A DNA stretch of 64,000 nucleotides from Tetzosporium hominis. Lineage in GTDB: Bacteria; Bacillota; Bacilli; Bacillales_A; Planococcaceae. Positions 16,306 through 24,560 of this stretch are shown in pieces. The position numbers and the translations under genes are program-made. The stretch spans positions 62,010 to 126,009 of the forward strand of contig NZ_NOKQ01000217.1 of NCBI RefSeq assembly GCF_002265435.1, written 5' to 3'. Within the stretch, counting starts at the first letter, position 1. Each line of letters starts with the position of its first letter. The notes under the pieces are model-generated. The model saw nothing but the letters and a program-made list of their open reading frames with translations, was not told the DNA's origin and did not search any database.

Positions 16306-16999
16306 GAGCAGCGCCTTCTTTAGGTGTATGGTCTTCTTCACGTAACGTGCCATCCGTCATTTTAAAGACGCGGTCGCAGTAATCAATCAACCGAGTGTCA
16401 TGTGTGACAACAAGAGTCATCGTCTTTTTCGACTTCGTCTCTTTTTGGAGCAACTCCATCACTTCATATGCACGCTCTGAATCAAGAGAAGCCGTCGGTT
16501 CATCGGCAAGAACTATTGAAGGGTTTGTGTACAGGGCTTTTGCGATAGCCACTCGTTGACGTTCCCCTCCTGATAAATCCGACGGGTATTTGTTGCGCAG
16601 TTCTTCGATACCGAGATCTTTATAGAGCTCTTCAAGTTCTTGGTCATTTAACGTATCTTTTTTGACTTTCTTCAGTAGCATCATTTGATTGTGCACGGTC
16701 AAAAACGGCACTAGATTAGAAGCTTGCAAAATAAAGCCAATTTCATTCAATCGGACTTTAGAGAGCTTCTTTTCATTGAGTTTCGCAAGGGACGTCCCGT
16801 TGATCAGAACATCTCCTTCGCTTGGCGTCTGCAAGCCTCCAGCAATCGTTAAGAACGTACTTTTCCCTGAACCCGAAGGACCGATGATTGCAATCATCTC
16901 ACCCGCTTGGGCTTGAAAGTTCGTTTCTTTTAAGGCTTCTACTTTTTTATGGCCAGAGCCGAATGTCTTTCTCGCTTGTTTGAGTTCTAGAACTGTCAT
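16298..16999 (-). CDS. ABC transporter ATP-binding protein, HrtA/LolD type
   Basis: A 233-residue ATPase with Walker A GPSGSGKST, signature LSGGERQRVAIAKAL, Walker B IVLADEPTASLD and the H-loop VVTHD. The stretch FILQASNLVPFLTVHNQ is typical of the MacB/HrtA group that pairs with FtsX-type permeases. It starts 4 bp after the permease gene and overlaps the photolyase start. HrtAB pumps out heme in staphylococci; that function is only a suggestion here. Confidence 0.9.
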   Translation of the reverse strand: MTVLELKQARKTFGSGHKKVEALKETNFQAQAGEMIAIIGPSGSGKSTFLTIAGGLQTPSEGDVLINGTSLAKLNEKKLSKVRLNEIGFILQASNLVPFLTVHNQMMLLKKVKKDTLNDQELEELYKDLGIEELRNKYPSDLSGGERQRVAIAKALYTNPSIVLADEPTASLDSERAYEVMELLQKETKSKKTMTLVVTHDTRLIDYCDRVFKMTDGTLREEDHTPKEGAAHE

Positions 17000-17003
17000 A
17001 TCA

Positions 17004-18068
17004 TCACGCTCCTATTGCTTTGAGTGGGTCGATTTTTACAATGGTAAGTACAGAGAAGATGGCGCCTAAAATCGCAACAGCAATCAAGACGACGCCGTAA
17101 ATTGCCATTGCGACGCCATCAAACTGGACAGGCACCGCGTTTGGAAGGAACAAACCAGTAACGAGAGTCAACACGTAACCCGTTACGACACCAACGGCTG
17201 CCAGGATGAATGTTTGAGCAACGACAGAGCGTGCTAAATAGCCATTTGAAATCCCTTGTGCTTTCATGACACCAAACATATTGATTTTCTGAACGGTCAG
17301 GACGTATAAGAAAATTGCAACAATGGTCGCCGAAATGATGAACAAGAAGTAGATCATAAAGTCGAGTGTCAATTTTTGTTCCGTGTAACCAGGTAAGTTC
17401 TCGATGAAGGTTTGCGTATCGACGATTGCTAGATCTTCAGGCGCATCGAGTGCTGATAAATCATCTGCACGGATGACGATGCCGTTGACTTGATCCGCGT
17501 TCTGCTCAGCCGCTTCTCCAAAACGCACGGTTTGGAACGTCTCGAGTGAGGCATAGAGGACCGGTGCTGCATTAAAACGAGCATCTTCTGTGAATCCGAC
17601 AATGGTCAATTCTTCATCAGAAGAAGAGAGAGTCAACGTATCACCGATTTCAAATCCTTCTTCCTGTAAGAAATCTGCTGCTACAACTTCATTTTCACCG
17701 GAGAACAGCTCTCCTTCAGAAACCTCAGGTGTGATAAATTCCTCTTCATCGATTCCAAAAATGGCAACACCTTGTTTTAAATCACCGCTAGTCACAATGG
17801 TGTTTAACTGTCCAAGTACGGCTGTTTCTGCGTCTATAGAATCCGCGTCTTCAATCGTTAGAAACGACTGCGGCAAACTTTGATCAGAGTCTTCTGTCAA
17901 CATGATGCCGTCACCAGCCCACTTATCAACAGCTTCTCGGTTTAAATTGGCAAGACCATTTGCCAGTCCCGTCAAGAAAAAGACGAGGTACGATACGAGA
18001 AAGAGTACCCCGATCACAAGCGCAAAGCGCAATTTGTTCTTTTTGATTTCATTCCATGCTAAAAACAT
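17004..18068 (-). CDS. FtsX-like ABC permease, HrtB/DevC type
   Basis: A 354-residue permease with one N-terminal helix (residues 13-34), an extracytoplasmic domain of about 190 residues and three C-terminal helices (about 230-250, 277-300 and 318-342). This is the FtsX arrangement, ending in the conserved IVKIDPLKAIGA. It starts with GCTTGG-free coding right after a 3-bp gap from the YagU-like gene and is followed by its ATPase. With no lipoprotein or regulator beside it, the cargo (heme, lipid or peptide) is undetermined. Confidence 0.88.
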   Translation of the reverse strand: MFLAWNEIKKNKLRFALVIGVLFLVSYLVFFLTGLANGLANLNREAVDKWAGDGIMLTEDSDQSLPQSFLTIEDADSIDAETAVLGQLNTIVTSGDLKQGVAIFGIDEEEFITPEVSEGELFSGENEVVAADFLQEEGFEIGDTLTLSSSDEELTIVGFTEDARFNAAPVLYASLETFQTVRFGEAAEQNADQVNGIVIRADDLSALDAPEDLAIVDTQTFIENLPGYTEQKLTLDFMIYFLFIISATIVAIFLYVLTVQKINMFGVMKAQGISNGYLARSVVAQTFILAAVGVVTGYVLTLVTGLFLPNAVPVQFDGVAMAIYGVVLIAVAILGAIFSVLTIVKIDPLKAIGA

Positions 18069-18071
18069 AAG

Positions 18072-18500
18072 TTATCCTCCTGTCTTGTTGTAAAGTCTTT
18101 GAAGCATCCAAGCGACTACCCACCCATAAAGCAAATGGCCTGTTTGCCACCAAAATAGTGCGCTTAGATCTGTGACTTCTGGTGTTCGGTCTGAGAAGCC
18201 TGTCGTTGGATAGATAACCATTCCAATCACTAAAGCTGTCAATACGGTGTAAAGAAATGGCTTTTTCCAGCGATTCCAAAGCCACGCATAAATAAAAGCC
18301 AATACAAAAGAAACAATCATGTGGAAGCTGATCTCAATCCATTCTGGGAATGTGTAGTTCTTCAAAACGGGAATATAATCAACGTTCAACAACAGTGTAT
18401 AAACTTTGTCCCCAGTCAACCATTCAATGAGCTTGAAATAGTAATTTAAAACGAGCCCTGAAATGAGTCCGACTAGCAAGATACGGCCTACTTTATCCAT
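18072..18500 (-). CDS. YagU-like small membrane protein
   Basis: A 142-residue protein with four hydrophobic segments (about 6-20, 58-75, 83-98 and 116-136). The layout and the end WWQTGHLLYGWVVAWM recall YagU/DUF1440 membrane proteins; the match is by eye. ATG 18500 is preceded by AAAGGA; the longer frame to 18740 runs antisense into the regulator gene and is rejected. It is the first gene of the operon that ends with photolyase. Function unknown. Confidence 0.7.
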   Translation of the reverse strand: MDKVGRILLVGLISGLVLNYYFKLIEWLTGDKVYTLLLNVDYIPVLKNYTFPEWIEISFHMIVSFVLAFIYAWLWNRWKKPFLYTVLTALVIGMVIYPTTGFSDRTPEVTDLSALFWWQTGHLLYGWVVAWMLQRLYNKTGG

Positions 18501-18524
18501 ACATTCAACACATCCTTTACAACA

Positions 18525-18567
18525 ATTATACAGAAAGATTGTTTTTCTCGTCAAATAGTTGTACAAT
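18525..18567. promoter_or_regulatory. Overlapping divergent promoters of the photolyase operon and its regulator
   Basis: Minus strand: TTGACG (18554-18549), an 18-bp spacer and TATAAT (18530-18525). Plus strand: TTGTTT (18539-18544), 17 bp and TACAAT (18562-18567). The palindrome TTGTACAA (18559-18566) sits on the plus -10 and just upstream of the minus -35, a natural place for a MerR-family regulator to act on both. Confidence 0.75.
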
Positions 18568-18602
18568 GTTAACAAATCAACAAATTGAAAGGAGGCCGAC
18601 CA

Positions 18603-19499
18603 ATGAAAGGGAATTACAACATCCAACAGGTCTCTGATGTTACCGGCTTGTCGAAACAAGTCATTCGGAAATGGGAAGAACGGTACCAATTGATTGAACC
18701 CGAACGTATGGACAACGGCTACCGCTTGTATCAGGATCAAGATATTGCGACACTCCTCCGGGTGAAGCGTCTTTCAGATGAAGGCTATACAATTAAGCAA
18801 GCAGCGTTACTAATTGAAAAAGAGCGAGAAGCAGAGCAATCTGGGAACTCGTTAACACCCGTTCCAGTTGTTGAGGAATGGAACGATTATGTATTTAAAC
18901 TTCTGGAATATGGTGCCAACTGTGAGGAACTTGAACTAAACCGTACCTTGCATCGAGCACACCAGGATTTAGGCCTCGACCTTTTCCTTAGCTCCGTCGT
19001 CTTACCTTTTTTAAGAGAAGTCGGGACACGCTGGGAGAAAAAACAGTGGGATGAGTATCAAGAAGCCGTCTCGAGTATGGTTGTGCGTGACTTTCTAGTT
19101 CAGATTCGCAGAAATTATCCTTACCGTGAAGACGCACCGCTAGTTCTTGGTGCTTGCATTCCCGGAGAATATCATGAAGTGCCTCTTCACATTCTCCTTC
19201 TTCAATTTATGGTCCGTGGTTGGAAGTCGTTTATGATCGGTGCTTCTCCTGCATCTGGATGTATTGAATCTCTAGTAGAGCGACTGCGTCCTAAGTTTGT
19301 ATTATTATCAGCTTCTACAACTGTTCCCTTAAAACAACATCCGGAAACGATGGAAAAGCTGAATGAGTTCGCGAAGAACTATCCGAAAATCAAATTCTTC
19401 GCTGGTGGAAAAGGAATGGAAAGTTATTTGCAGACGCATCATCTGGATGCTATCAAATTTGCACCGGACCTAAATGCCATCTTAGAAGAAGCGCTATGA
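18603..19499 (+). CDS. MerR-type regulator with B12-binding fold (CarH/LitR-like)
   Basis: A 298-residue regulator. Residues 4-72 are a MerR winged helix (YNIQQVSDVTGLSKQVIRKWEERY), about 90-170 a helical bundle and 178-298 a Rossmann-like cobalamin-binding domain. Compared with T. thermophilus CarH, it keeps the tryptophan (W144), the glutamate ten residues on (E154) and the lower-ligand histidine in PGEYHE (H191). It has E145 where CarH has His132, A155 for His142 and P194 for the glycine of ExHxxG. CarH/LitR proteins sense light through adenosylcobalamin and often control photolyase genes. The start is set by AAAGGAGG before ATG 18603. Confidence 0.85.
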   Translation: MKGNYNIQQVSDVTGLSKQVIRKWEERYQLIEPERMDNGYRLYQDQDIATLLRVKRLSDEGYTIKQAALLIEKEREAEQSGNSLTPVPVVEEWNDYVFKLLEYGANCEELELNRTLHRAHQDLGLDLFLSSVVLPFLREVGTRWEKKQWDEYQEAVSSMVVRDFLVQIRRNYPYREDAPLVLGACIPGEYHEVPLHILLLQFMVRGWKSFMIGASPASGCIESLVERLRPKFVLLSASTTVPLKQHPETMEKLNEFAKNYPKIKFFAGGKGMESYLQTHHLDAIKFAPDLNAILEEAL

Positions 19500-19552
19500 A
19501 ATAAATTATGTATTATCCCCAACTGAAAATAGAGAGTTAGACTTTTGAAAGG

Positions 19553-19759
19553 GTGTAGGGGTGACTCCAGCGGGATTATAAGCGGAAGCTGAGACCTTTT
19601 CTAAGATGTGAAGAACGCTACTCTAGAAATTTCATCAAAACCAGGCGCACCAAGTGAGGCGCTCTTTGCCTCGGTTGGGGTGAATGGTTTTGATGTGGAT
19701 TTCTGGCGTTCGCAACTCGATTTGGCTCAGCCCGCGCCCGCGGAACGCTTCCCCTACAC
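19553..19759. repeat. GC-rich intergenic palindromic element, long copy
   Basis: The outer arms GTGTAGGGG and CCCCTACAC enclose 207 bp. The first 45 and last 35 bp match the short copy at 45146-45229 almost exactly. The middle holds about 120 extra bp with their own inverted repeat (AGAAAT, ATCAAAACCA on the left; TGGTTTTGAT, ATTTCT on the right). The short form resembles GC-rich repeats that I recall as common between genes in Bacillaceae. No ORF. This fills most of the 363-bp gap before fabI. Confidence 0.8.
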
Positions 19760-19776
19760 GCGATAGAAAACACTGT

Positions 19777-19804
19777 AGCCTGTCGACATCGACAGGCTTT
19801 TTAT
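19777..19804 (+). terminator. Terminator between the palindromic element and fabI
   Basis: AGCCTGTC pairs with GACAGGCT around GACATC, followed by TTTTTATTTT. Confidence 0.85.
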
Positions 19805-19821
19805 TTTATGCTACACTCAAT

Positions 19822-19838
19822 TTAGTAGTAGGTACTAA
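19822..19838 (+). promoter_or_regulatory. FapR-like operator upstream of fabI
   Basis: TTAGTAGTAGGTACTAA has perfect 6-bp arms (TTAGTA, TACTAA) and matches the known FapR site shape. It lies 25 bp before the fabI start. FapR represses fatty-acid synthesis until malonyl-CoA rises. Confidence 0.8.
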
Positions 19839-19862
19839 TAACAGTTAACAATGGAGGTTGCT

Positions 19863-20639
19863 ATGCGAGATATTATCAATCTGTCTGGAAAAAATGTAGT
19901 CGTGATGGGTGTGGCCAACGAGCGCAGTATCGCGTGGGGGGTTGCCAAGTCTTTATTTGATGTAGGAGCAAATGTTATTTTCACATACCGTAAAGAACGA
20001 TCTCTTGGGAAAATCCAAAAGGTTCTAGAAAAAGAAGGGCGAGAAGCGGCCGTTATCCAGTGTGATGTCAATGATGACGCAAGTATCCGTCAAGCTTTCT
20101 CTGAAATCGGAGAAAAATTTGGCGTCATCCACGGCGTCGTGCATTCAATTGCCTTTGCTCATGCAGAAGATCTTCACAACAATTTCCTGCAGACGTCTCG
20201 CGATGGCTTTGCCTTTGCACAAGATACAAGCGCCTATTCGCTCATTGCTACGGCACGCGAAGCGAAACCGTTCATGACAGAAGGTGGCTCGATTATCACG
20301 ATGAGTTATTTAGGAGCGGAACGCGTTCTAGATGGTTACAACGTAATGGGTGTAGCGAAAGCTTCTCTTGAAGCTTCTGTTCGTTACTTGGCTAACGATA
20401 TCGGAAAAGACGGGATTCGTGTCAATGCAATTTCAGCTGGAGCTATTCGTACGCTAGCTGCAAAAGGCGTTCCGGCTTTCAATGAAATTCTTCATCAAAT
20501 CGAAGCAAAAGCACCACTAAAGCGAAATGTAACGCAACAAGAAGTAGGAGACATGTCAGTCGCTCTTCTAGGGGATACAGGGCGTGGTGTAACAGGAGAA
20601 GTTATCTACGTTGATAGCGGCTACCACATCATGGCTTAA
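19863..20639 (+). CDS. fabI: Enoyl-[acyl-carrier-protein] reductase (NADH type)
   Basis: A 258-residue short-chain dehydrogenase-like enzyme that does the last reduction in each round of fatty-acid elongation. The atypical nucleotide motif GVANERSIAWG (residues 16-26) and the catalytic YNVMGVAK (Tyr-x6-Lys) are diagnostic for FabI, the triclosan target. ATG 19863 follows GGAGG by six bases; the ATG 12 bp earlier overlaps that site. The FapR-like operator upstream supports the assignment. Confidence 0.96.
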   Translation: MRDIINLSGKNVVVMGVANERSIAWGVAKSLFDVGANVIFTYRKERSLGKIQKVLEKEGREAAVIQCDVNDDASIRQAFSEIGEKFGVIHGVVHSIAFAHAEDLHNNFLQTSRDGFAFAQDTSAYSLIATAREAKPFMTEGGSIITMSYLGAERVLDGYNVMGVAKASLEASVRYLANDIGKDGIRVNAISAGAIRTLAAKGVPAFNEILHQIEAKAPLKRNVTQQEVGDMSVALLGDTGRGVTGEVIYVDSGYHIMA

Positions 20640-20650
20640 ATTGATACAAC

Positions 20651-20684
20651 AACCTAATCCAATTTCCTGGATTAGGTTTTTTTT
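20651..20684 (+). terminator. Terminator after fabI
   Basis: AACCTAATCCA pairs with TGGATTAGGTT, followed by eight T. Confidence 0.9.
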
Positions 20685-20744
20685 AATGGGATTAGGGAAG
20701 AGTGTAATGGAAAAAGAAAGTCCATTAAAAGGAGGAAGCCCACT

Positions 20745-22778
20745 TTGACTAATCAAGAAAAGAACAGCAAGCAACAGCAGCTCGACCAGTTCCGTGTGAA
20801 TGATCAAGACCAGGCCCTCACGACCAATCAAGGCCTCAAGATGGCGGAAGATGAATTCTCATTAAAAGCCGGAGAACGAGGTCCCACATTAATTGAAGAC
20901 TTTCACTTCAGAGAAAAAATGACCCACTTCGACCATGAGCGTATTCCAGAGCGAATTGTCCATGCTCGAGGAGAAGGTGCGCATGGCGAATTCGAACTTT
21001 ATGAATCGCTCGAGGCCTACACAAAAGCCGAGTTCCTCAATGACACTTCCAAAAAAACACCTGTATTTGTTCGCTTTTCAACGGTTGCCGGTTCACGTGG
21101 TTCAGGAGACTTAGCTCGTGACGCACGTGGGTTCGCTACAAAATTCTATACAGAACAAGGAAACTACGACCTTGTCGGTAACAACATTCCGGTATTCTTC
21201 ATTCAAGACGCCATCAAATTCCCAGACTTAGTACATTCCGTAAAACCAGAACCACATAATGAAATCCCGCAAGCAGCGTCTGCACATGATACATTCTGGG
21301 ACTTTGTCGCAAACAACCAAGAGTCCGCTCATATGGTCATGTGGACGATGTCTGACCGTGCCATTCCTCGCAGCCTACGTATGATGGAAGGCTTCGGTGT
21401 GCATACATTCCGCTTGATTAATAAAGAAGGAAAATCCCATTTTGTGAAGTTCCACTGGAAACCTGTACTCGGAACACATGCAGTCGTTTGGGACGAAGCA
21501 CAAAAGATTAACGGGAAAAATCCAGATTTTCACCGAGAAGACCTATGGCAATCCATCGAAAATGGAGACTTCCCTGAATGGGAACTCGGTCTTCAAATCA
21601 TCGCGCAAGAAGATGAATTCAAATTCGATTTTGATATTCTAGATCCTACTAAGTTATGGCCAGAAGAAGATGTGCCGGTGAAACTAGTCGGCAAGATGAC
21701 GTTGAACCGCAATCCGGACAACTTCTTCGCAGAGACCGAGCAAGTTGCGTTCCACCCAGGTCACTTAGTCCCAGGAATCGATTTTACAAACGATCCGTTA
21801 CTGCAAGGACGCTTGTTCTCGTACACGGATACTCAGTTGATTCGTCTAGGAGGTCCTAACTTCCATGAGTTGCCGATCAACCGACCGGTCTGTCCGTTCT
21901 TCAACAACCAGCGAGACGGATACGGGCGTCAGACAATCAATGTTGGCCGAGTGAGCTACCATAAAAACTCTTTAGCCAACAATACACCGCATACGACACC
22001 AGAAGAAGAAGGTGGCTTCAGCCATTACGAAGAAAAAATCGATGCCCGCAAAGTACGCGCGCGCAGCGAGAGCTTCAAAGACCACTTCTCACAAGCAACG
22101 ATGTTCTTCAACAGTATGTCAGAGGTCGAGAAGAAGCACTTGATCGATGCGATGAGCTTTGAGCTAGGGAAATGTAAAGAGCCAAGCATTCGCGAACAAG
22201 TCGTCGAGATGTTTAGTCACGTCCATATCGACCTTGCAAAACCGGTAGCAGAGAGTCTTGGCCTTCCTGTACCATCTGAGAAAGGCCCTTACTCAGACAA
22301 AAAATCTCCAGCACTCAGCATGTTGAACACAAAAATGAAGCCAGATACTCGCAAAGTAGCGGTACTGACTTCAATCCATGCCTCTGGTGATGTCCAAGCT
22401 GTCGTGGATTCTTTGAAGTCAGCTGGTCTACAAGTCGAAGTGGTGGCAGAACGCCAAGGAAAGCTTGATAATGGTTTAGAAATTGACCAGAAATTCCTAA
22501 CTGCAGATTCTGTACTCTACGATGCAGTTGTAGCAGTAGCTGGCCCAAATGCTTCAAACGTCTATAAAAAAGAAGCTTCTACTTTCTTACAAGAAGCCTT
22601 TGACCATGTGAAACCAATCGGTTCCGCGGGCGACGGCAAGCAATTACTAGAACACCTCGGATTCACAGGCCAGCCTGGTGTTGTAGAAGACGTGCTGTCT
22701 GCTTCATTCGTTGATGAAGTAGCCAAACACCGCTTCTGGGAACGTGAACTTGGCGGAGAGTCCAACAACAAACAATAA
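20745..22778 (+). CDS. katE: Large-subunit catalase (clade 2, HPII type)
   Basis: A 677-residue heme catalase. The distal histidine is His73 in [11 protein letters not shown], the distal asparagine is in [12 protein letters not shown] and the heme-ligand tyrosine is in RLFSYTDTQ. Residues from about 520 on form the extra flavodoxin or GATase-like domain ([15 protein letters not shown]) that marks large catalases. The ribosome binding site AAAGGAGG precedes ATG 20745. In B. subtilis katE is SigB-dependent; the stretch GTTTTT...GGGAAG just upstream (about 20675-20702) is a weak SigB-like match only. Confidence 0.96.
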   Translation: MTNQEKNSKQQQLDQFRVNDQDQALTTNQGLKMAEDEFSLKAGERGPTLIEDFHFREKMTHFDHERIPERIVHARGEGAHGEFELYESLEAYTKAEFLNDTSKKTPVFVRFSTVAGSRGSGDLARDARGFATKFYTEQGNYDLVGNNIPVFFIQDAIKFPDLVHSVKPEPHNEIPQAASAHDTFWDFVANNQESAHMVMWTMSDRAIPRSLRMMEGFGVHTFRLINKEGKSHFVKFHWKPVLGTHAVVWDEAQKINGKNPDFHREDLWQSIENGDFPEWELGLQIIAQEDEFKFDFDILDPTKLWPEEDVPVKLVGKMTLNRNPDNFFAETEQVAFHPGHLVPGIDFTNDPLLQGRLFSYTDTQLIRLGGPNFHELPINRPVCPFFNNQRDGYGRQTINVGRVSYHKNSLANNTPHTTPEEEGGFSHYEEKIDARKVRARSESFKDHFSQATMFFNSMSEVEKKHLIDAMSFELGKCKEPSIREQVVEMFSHVHIDLAKPVAESLGLPVPSEKGPYSDKKSPALSMLNTKMKPDTRKVAVLTSIHASGDVQAVVDSLKSAGLQVEVVAERQGKLDNGLEIDQKFLTADSVLYDAVVAVAGPNASNVYKKEASTFLQEAFDHVKPIGSAGDGKQLLEHLGFTGQPGVVEDVLSASFVDEVAKHRFWERELGGESNNKQ

Positions 22779-22785
22779 CTCACTC

Positions 22786-22820
22786 AACCCGTCCGACTAA
22801 ATTTGTCGGATGGGTTTTTA
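22786..22820 (+). terminator. Terminator after katE
   Basis: AACCCGTCCGAC pairs with GTCGGATGGGTT (one wobble), followed by a T run. Confidence 0.9.
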
Positions 22821-22862
22821 TTCAAAGAGAAGTTAAGGGTGGTTTTTGGGAGACAGAATAGC

Positions 22863-22988
22863 CCTCATGTAGAAGAAAATTCGTCTCATGCAAAAGAAAC
22901 CTTAAAGCATGCAGAAGAAAACTCATAGTATGAAGAAGAAACCCCACAGTATGCAGAATAAACCACGCCCCATGCTGATGAACGCTTG
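22863..22988. repeat. Degenerate 21-bp repeat array, locus B (six units)
   Basis: Six units start at 22863, 22884, 22905, 22926, 22947 and 22968, all exactly 21 bp long. The conserved core is CATGCAGAAGAAAC and the other seven bases vary. The array fills the gap between the katE terminator and the cdr-like gene; the remaining sequence to 23100 holds a ribosome binding site and no other feature I can name. Confidence 0.85.
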
Positions 22989-23100
22989 CTCACCTCACCA
23001 CGCTCCAGCCTAACACCATCAATTTCCCTAAATTCCCCACGATTTAGAAAGGAACAGAAGGGGTAGAACTAGAATACAGATAGAAAAGGAGCGTGGACAT

Positions 23101-24462
23101 ATGAAATACGTCATCATCGGAGGCGACGCAGCCGGCATGAGTGCCGCGATGGAAATCGTTCGGAACGAAGATAATCCACAAATCACCGTACTGGAAGCAG
23201 GTCATATCTACAGCTACGGGCAATGCGGACTGCCGTACGTGATCAGCGGAGAAATCGAAAAGTCTTCTGACGTCATCGCAAGAAGCGTCGAGGAATTCCG
23301 ATCAAAATATGGTATCGATGCCCGAACAGGACATGAAGTGCGAGAAGTGGACACAGACAATAAAGTAGTCCGAGGACGGATCTTACATTCACTCGAAGAC
23401 TTCGAAGTCAGCTACGACAAACTGCTTATTGCAACAGGAGCGGCACCCGTATGGCCAGAGTGGGAAGGCATTTCGCTAAAAGGGATTTACCCGCTTAAAA
23501 CCATTCCAGACACAGAAAAAATCTTAACGGCGCTTAAGAAAGACGTGAAGCGCGTTGCCATCATTGGTGGAGGATACATAGGCCTTGAACTAGCCGAATC
23601 GTTCCGTGTACTCGATAAAGAAGTACGACTATTCCAACGAGGACCACAACTAGCCACCATCTTTGATCCCGAAATGGCAGAACTAATCTTACGAGAAGCC
23701 GAGCGGAAAAATGTGCAAGTTCATTTGGAAGAAGAAGTGACCCACTTTACAGGAGATGACTCGGTTCAAAAAGTACACACTTCAAAAGGTGAGTATGAAG
23801 CAGACCTTGTTATTGTAGCCATTGGTGTCAGACCGTCCACGCAGTTTATCGAAAAAGCAGACAAACTGAAAAACGGTGCTCTCGTCGTCAATGAACGCAT
23901 GGAAACTTCAGTACCAGATGTTTACGCTGCAGGAGATTGTGCGAGTCATTACCATATTCTCAAAGAGCAACCTGATTACGTGCCTCTTGGTACTACAGCC
24001 AACAAACAAGGGCGTATCGCGGGTCTTTCTATGATGGGGTTCAACAATACGTTTAAAGGAATTCTCGGAACTTCCATTCTTAAATTCTTCGATTTAGCTC
24101 TTGGAAAGACCGGACTTAGTGAAAAAGAAGTCAAGGAACTTGGCATCGACTACGAGACAAATACACGTATTGGTCATGACGTCGCCGGGTATTATCCTGG
24201 CAAAGAGACTCTCTATACAAAGTTGATCTGGGAGAAAGAGACCCAATGTCTCCTTGGTGCCCAAATTATCGGAGGGGCGGGTGTGGACAAACGGATTGAT
24301 GTGTTAGCAGTAGCCTTGACCCAAAAGATGTGTCTCGGAGAGCTACTAGATCTAGATCTTAGTTATGCACCACCTTACAACGGAGTCTGGGATCCAATTC
24401 AACAGATTGCCAAACGCAACTGGAAGTTAGTGAAACGCGAAGGAGAACACGAGTCCAACTAG
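23101..24462 (+). CDS. cdr: CoA-disulfide reductase-like flavoprotein
   Basis: A 453-residue FAD/NAD(P)H oxidoreductase: FAD motif IIGGDAAGMSAAMEI, single redox cysteine Cys42 in SYGQCGLPY, NAD motif IIGGGYIGLELAE (about 155-167), FAD contact DVYAAGDCAS and a C-terminal dimer domain with the tyrosines of SYAPPY. Staphylococcal Cdr has the same single cysteine and tyrosine pair and reduces CoA disulfide. Members may also act as NADH oxidase or polysulfide reductase. ATG 23101 follows AAAAGGAG. Confidence 0.85.
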   Translation: MKYVIIGGDAAGMSAAMEIVRNEDNPQITVLEAGHIYSYGQCGLPYVISGEIEKSSDVIARSVEEFRSKYGIDARTGHEVREVDTDNKVVRGRILHSLEDFEVSYDKLLIATGAAPVWPEWEGISLKGIYPLKTIPDTEKILTALKKDVKRVAIIGGGYIGLELAESFRVLDKEVRLFQRGPQLATIFDPEMAELILREAERKNVQVHLEEEVTHFTGDDSVQKVHTSKGEYEADLVIVAIGVRPSTQFIEKADKLKNGALVVNERMETSVPDVYAAGDCASHYHILKEQPDYVPLGTTANKQGRIAGLSMMGFNNTFKGILGTSILKFFDLALGKTGLSEKEVKELGIDYETNTRIGHDVAGYYPGKETLYTKLIWEKETQCLLGAQIIGGAGVDKRIDVLAVALTQKMCLGELLDLDLSYAPPYNGVWDPIQQIAKRNWKLVKREGEHESN

Positions 24463-24481
24463 GATTCGTGTTTTTTTCTAT

Positions 24482-24510
24482 TTAGAATTTTGTGCAAGCG
24501 CTTGCATAAT
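24482..24510 (+). promoter_or_regulatory. Promoter with cre/LacI-type operator of the maltoside operon
   Basis: TGCAAGCGCTTGCA (24493-24506) is a perfect 14-bp palindrome fitting a CcpA cre or a MalR-like LacI-family site. It fills the spacer between TTAGAA (24482-24487) and CATAAT (24505-24510), 17 bp apart. Either CcpA or the LacI protein encoded at 28268 could bind. Confidence 0.75.
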
Positions 24511-24560
24511 ACTTTTGAAAGCAGTAGAATGAGAGAAAGAAAATGGGGGGAGTGAGTGTC

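Noticed and set aside
18501-18740. N-terminal extension of the YagU-like gene
   Set aside because: It runs antisense through the regulator promoter and coding start. ATG 18500 has its own ribosome binding site and promoter.
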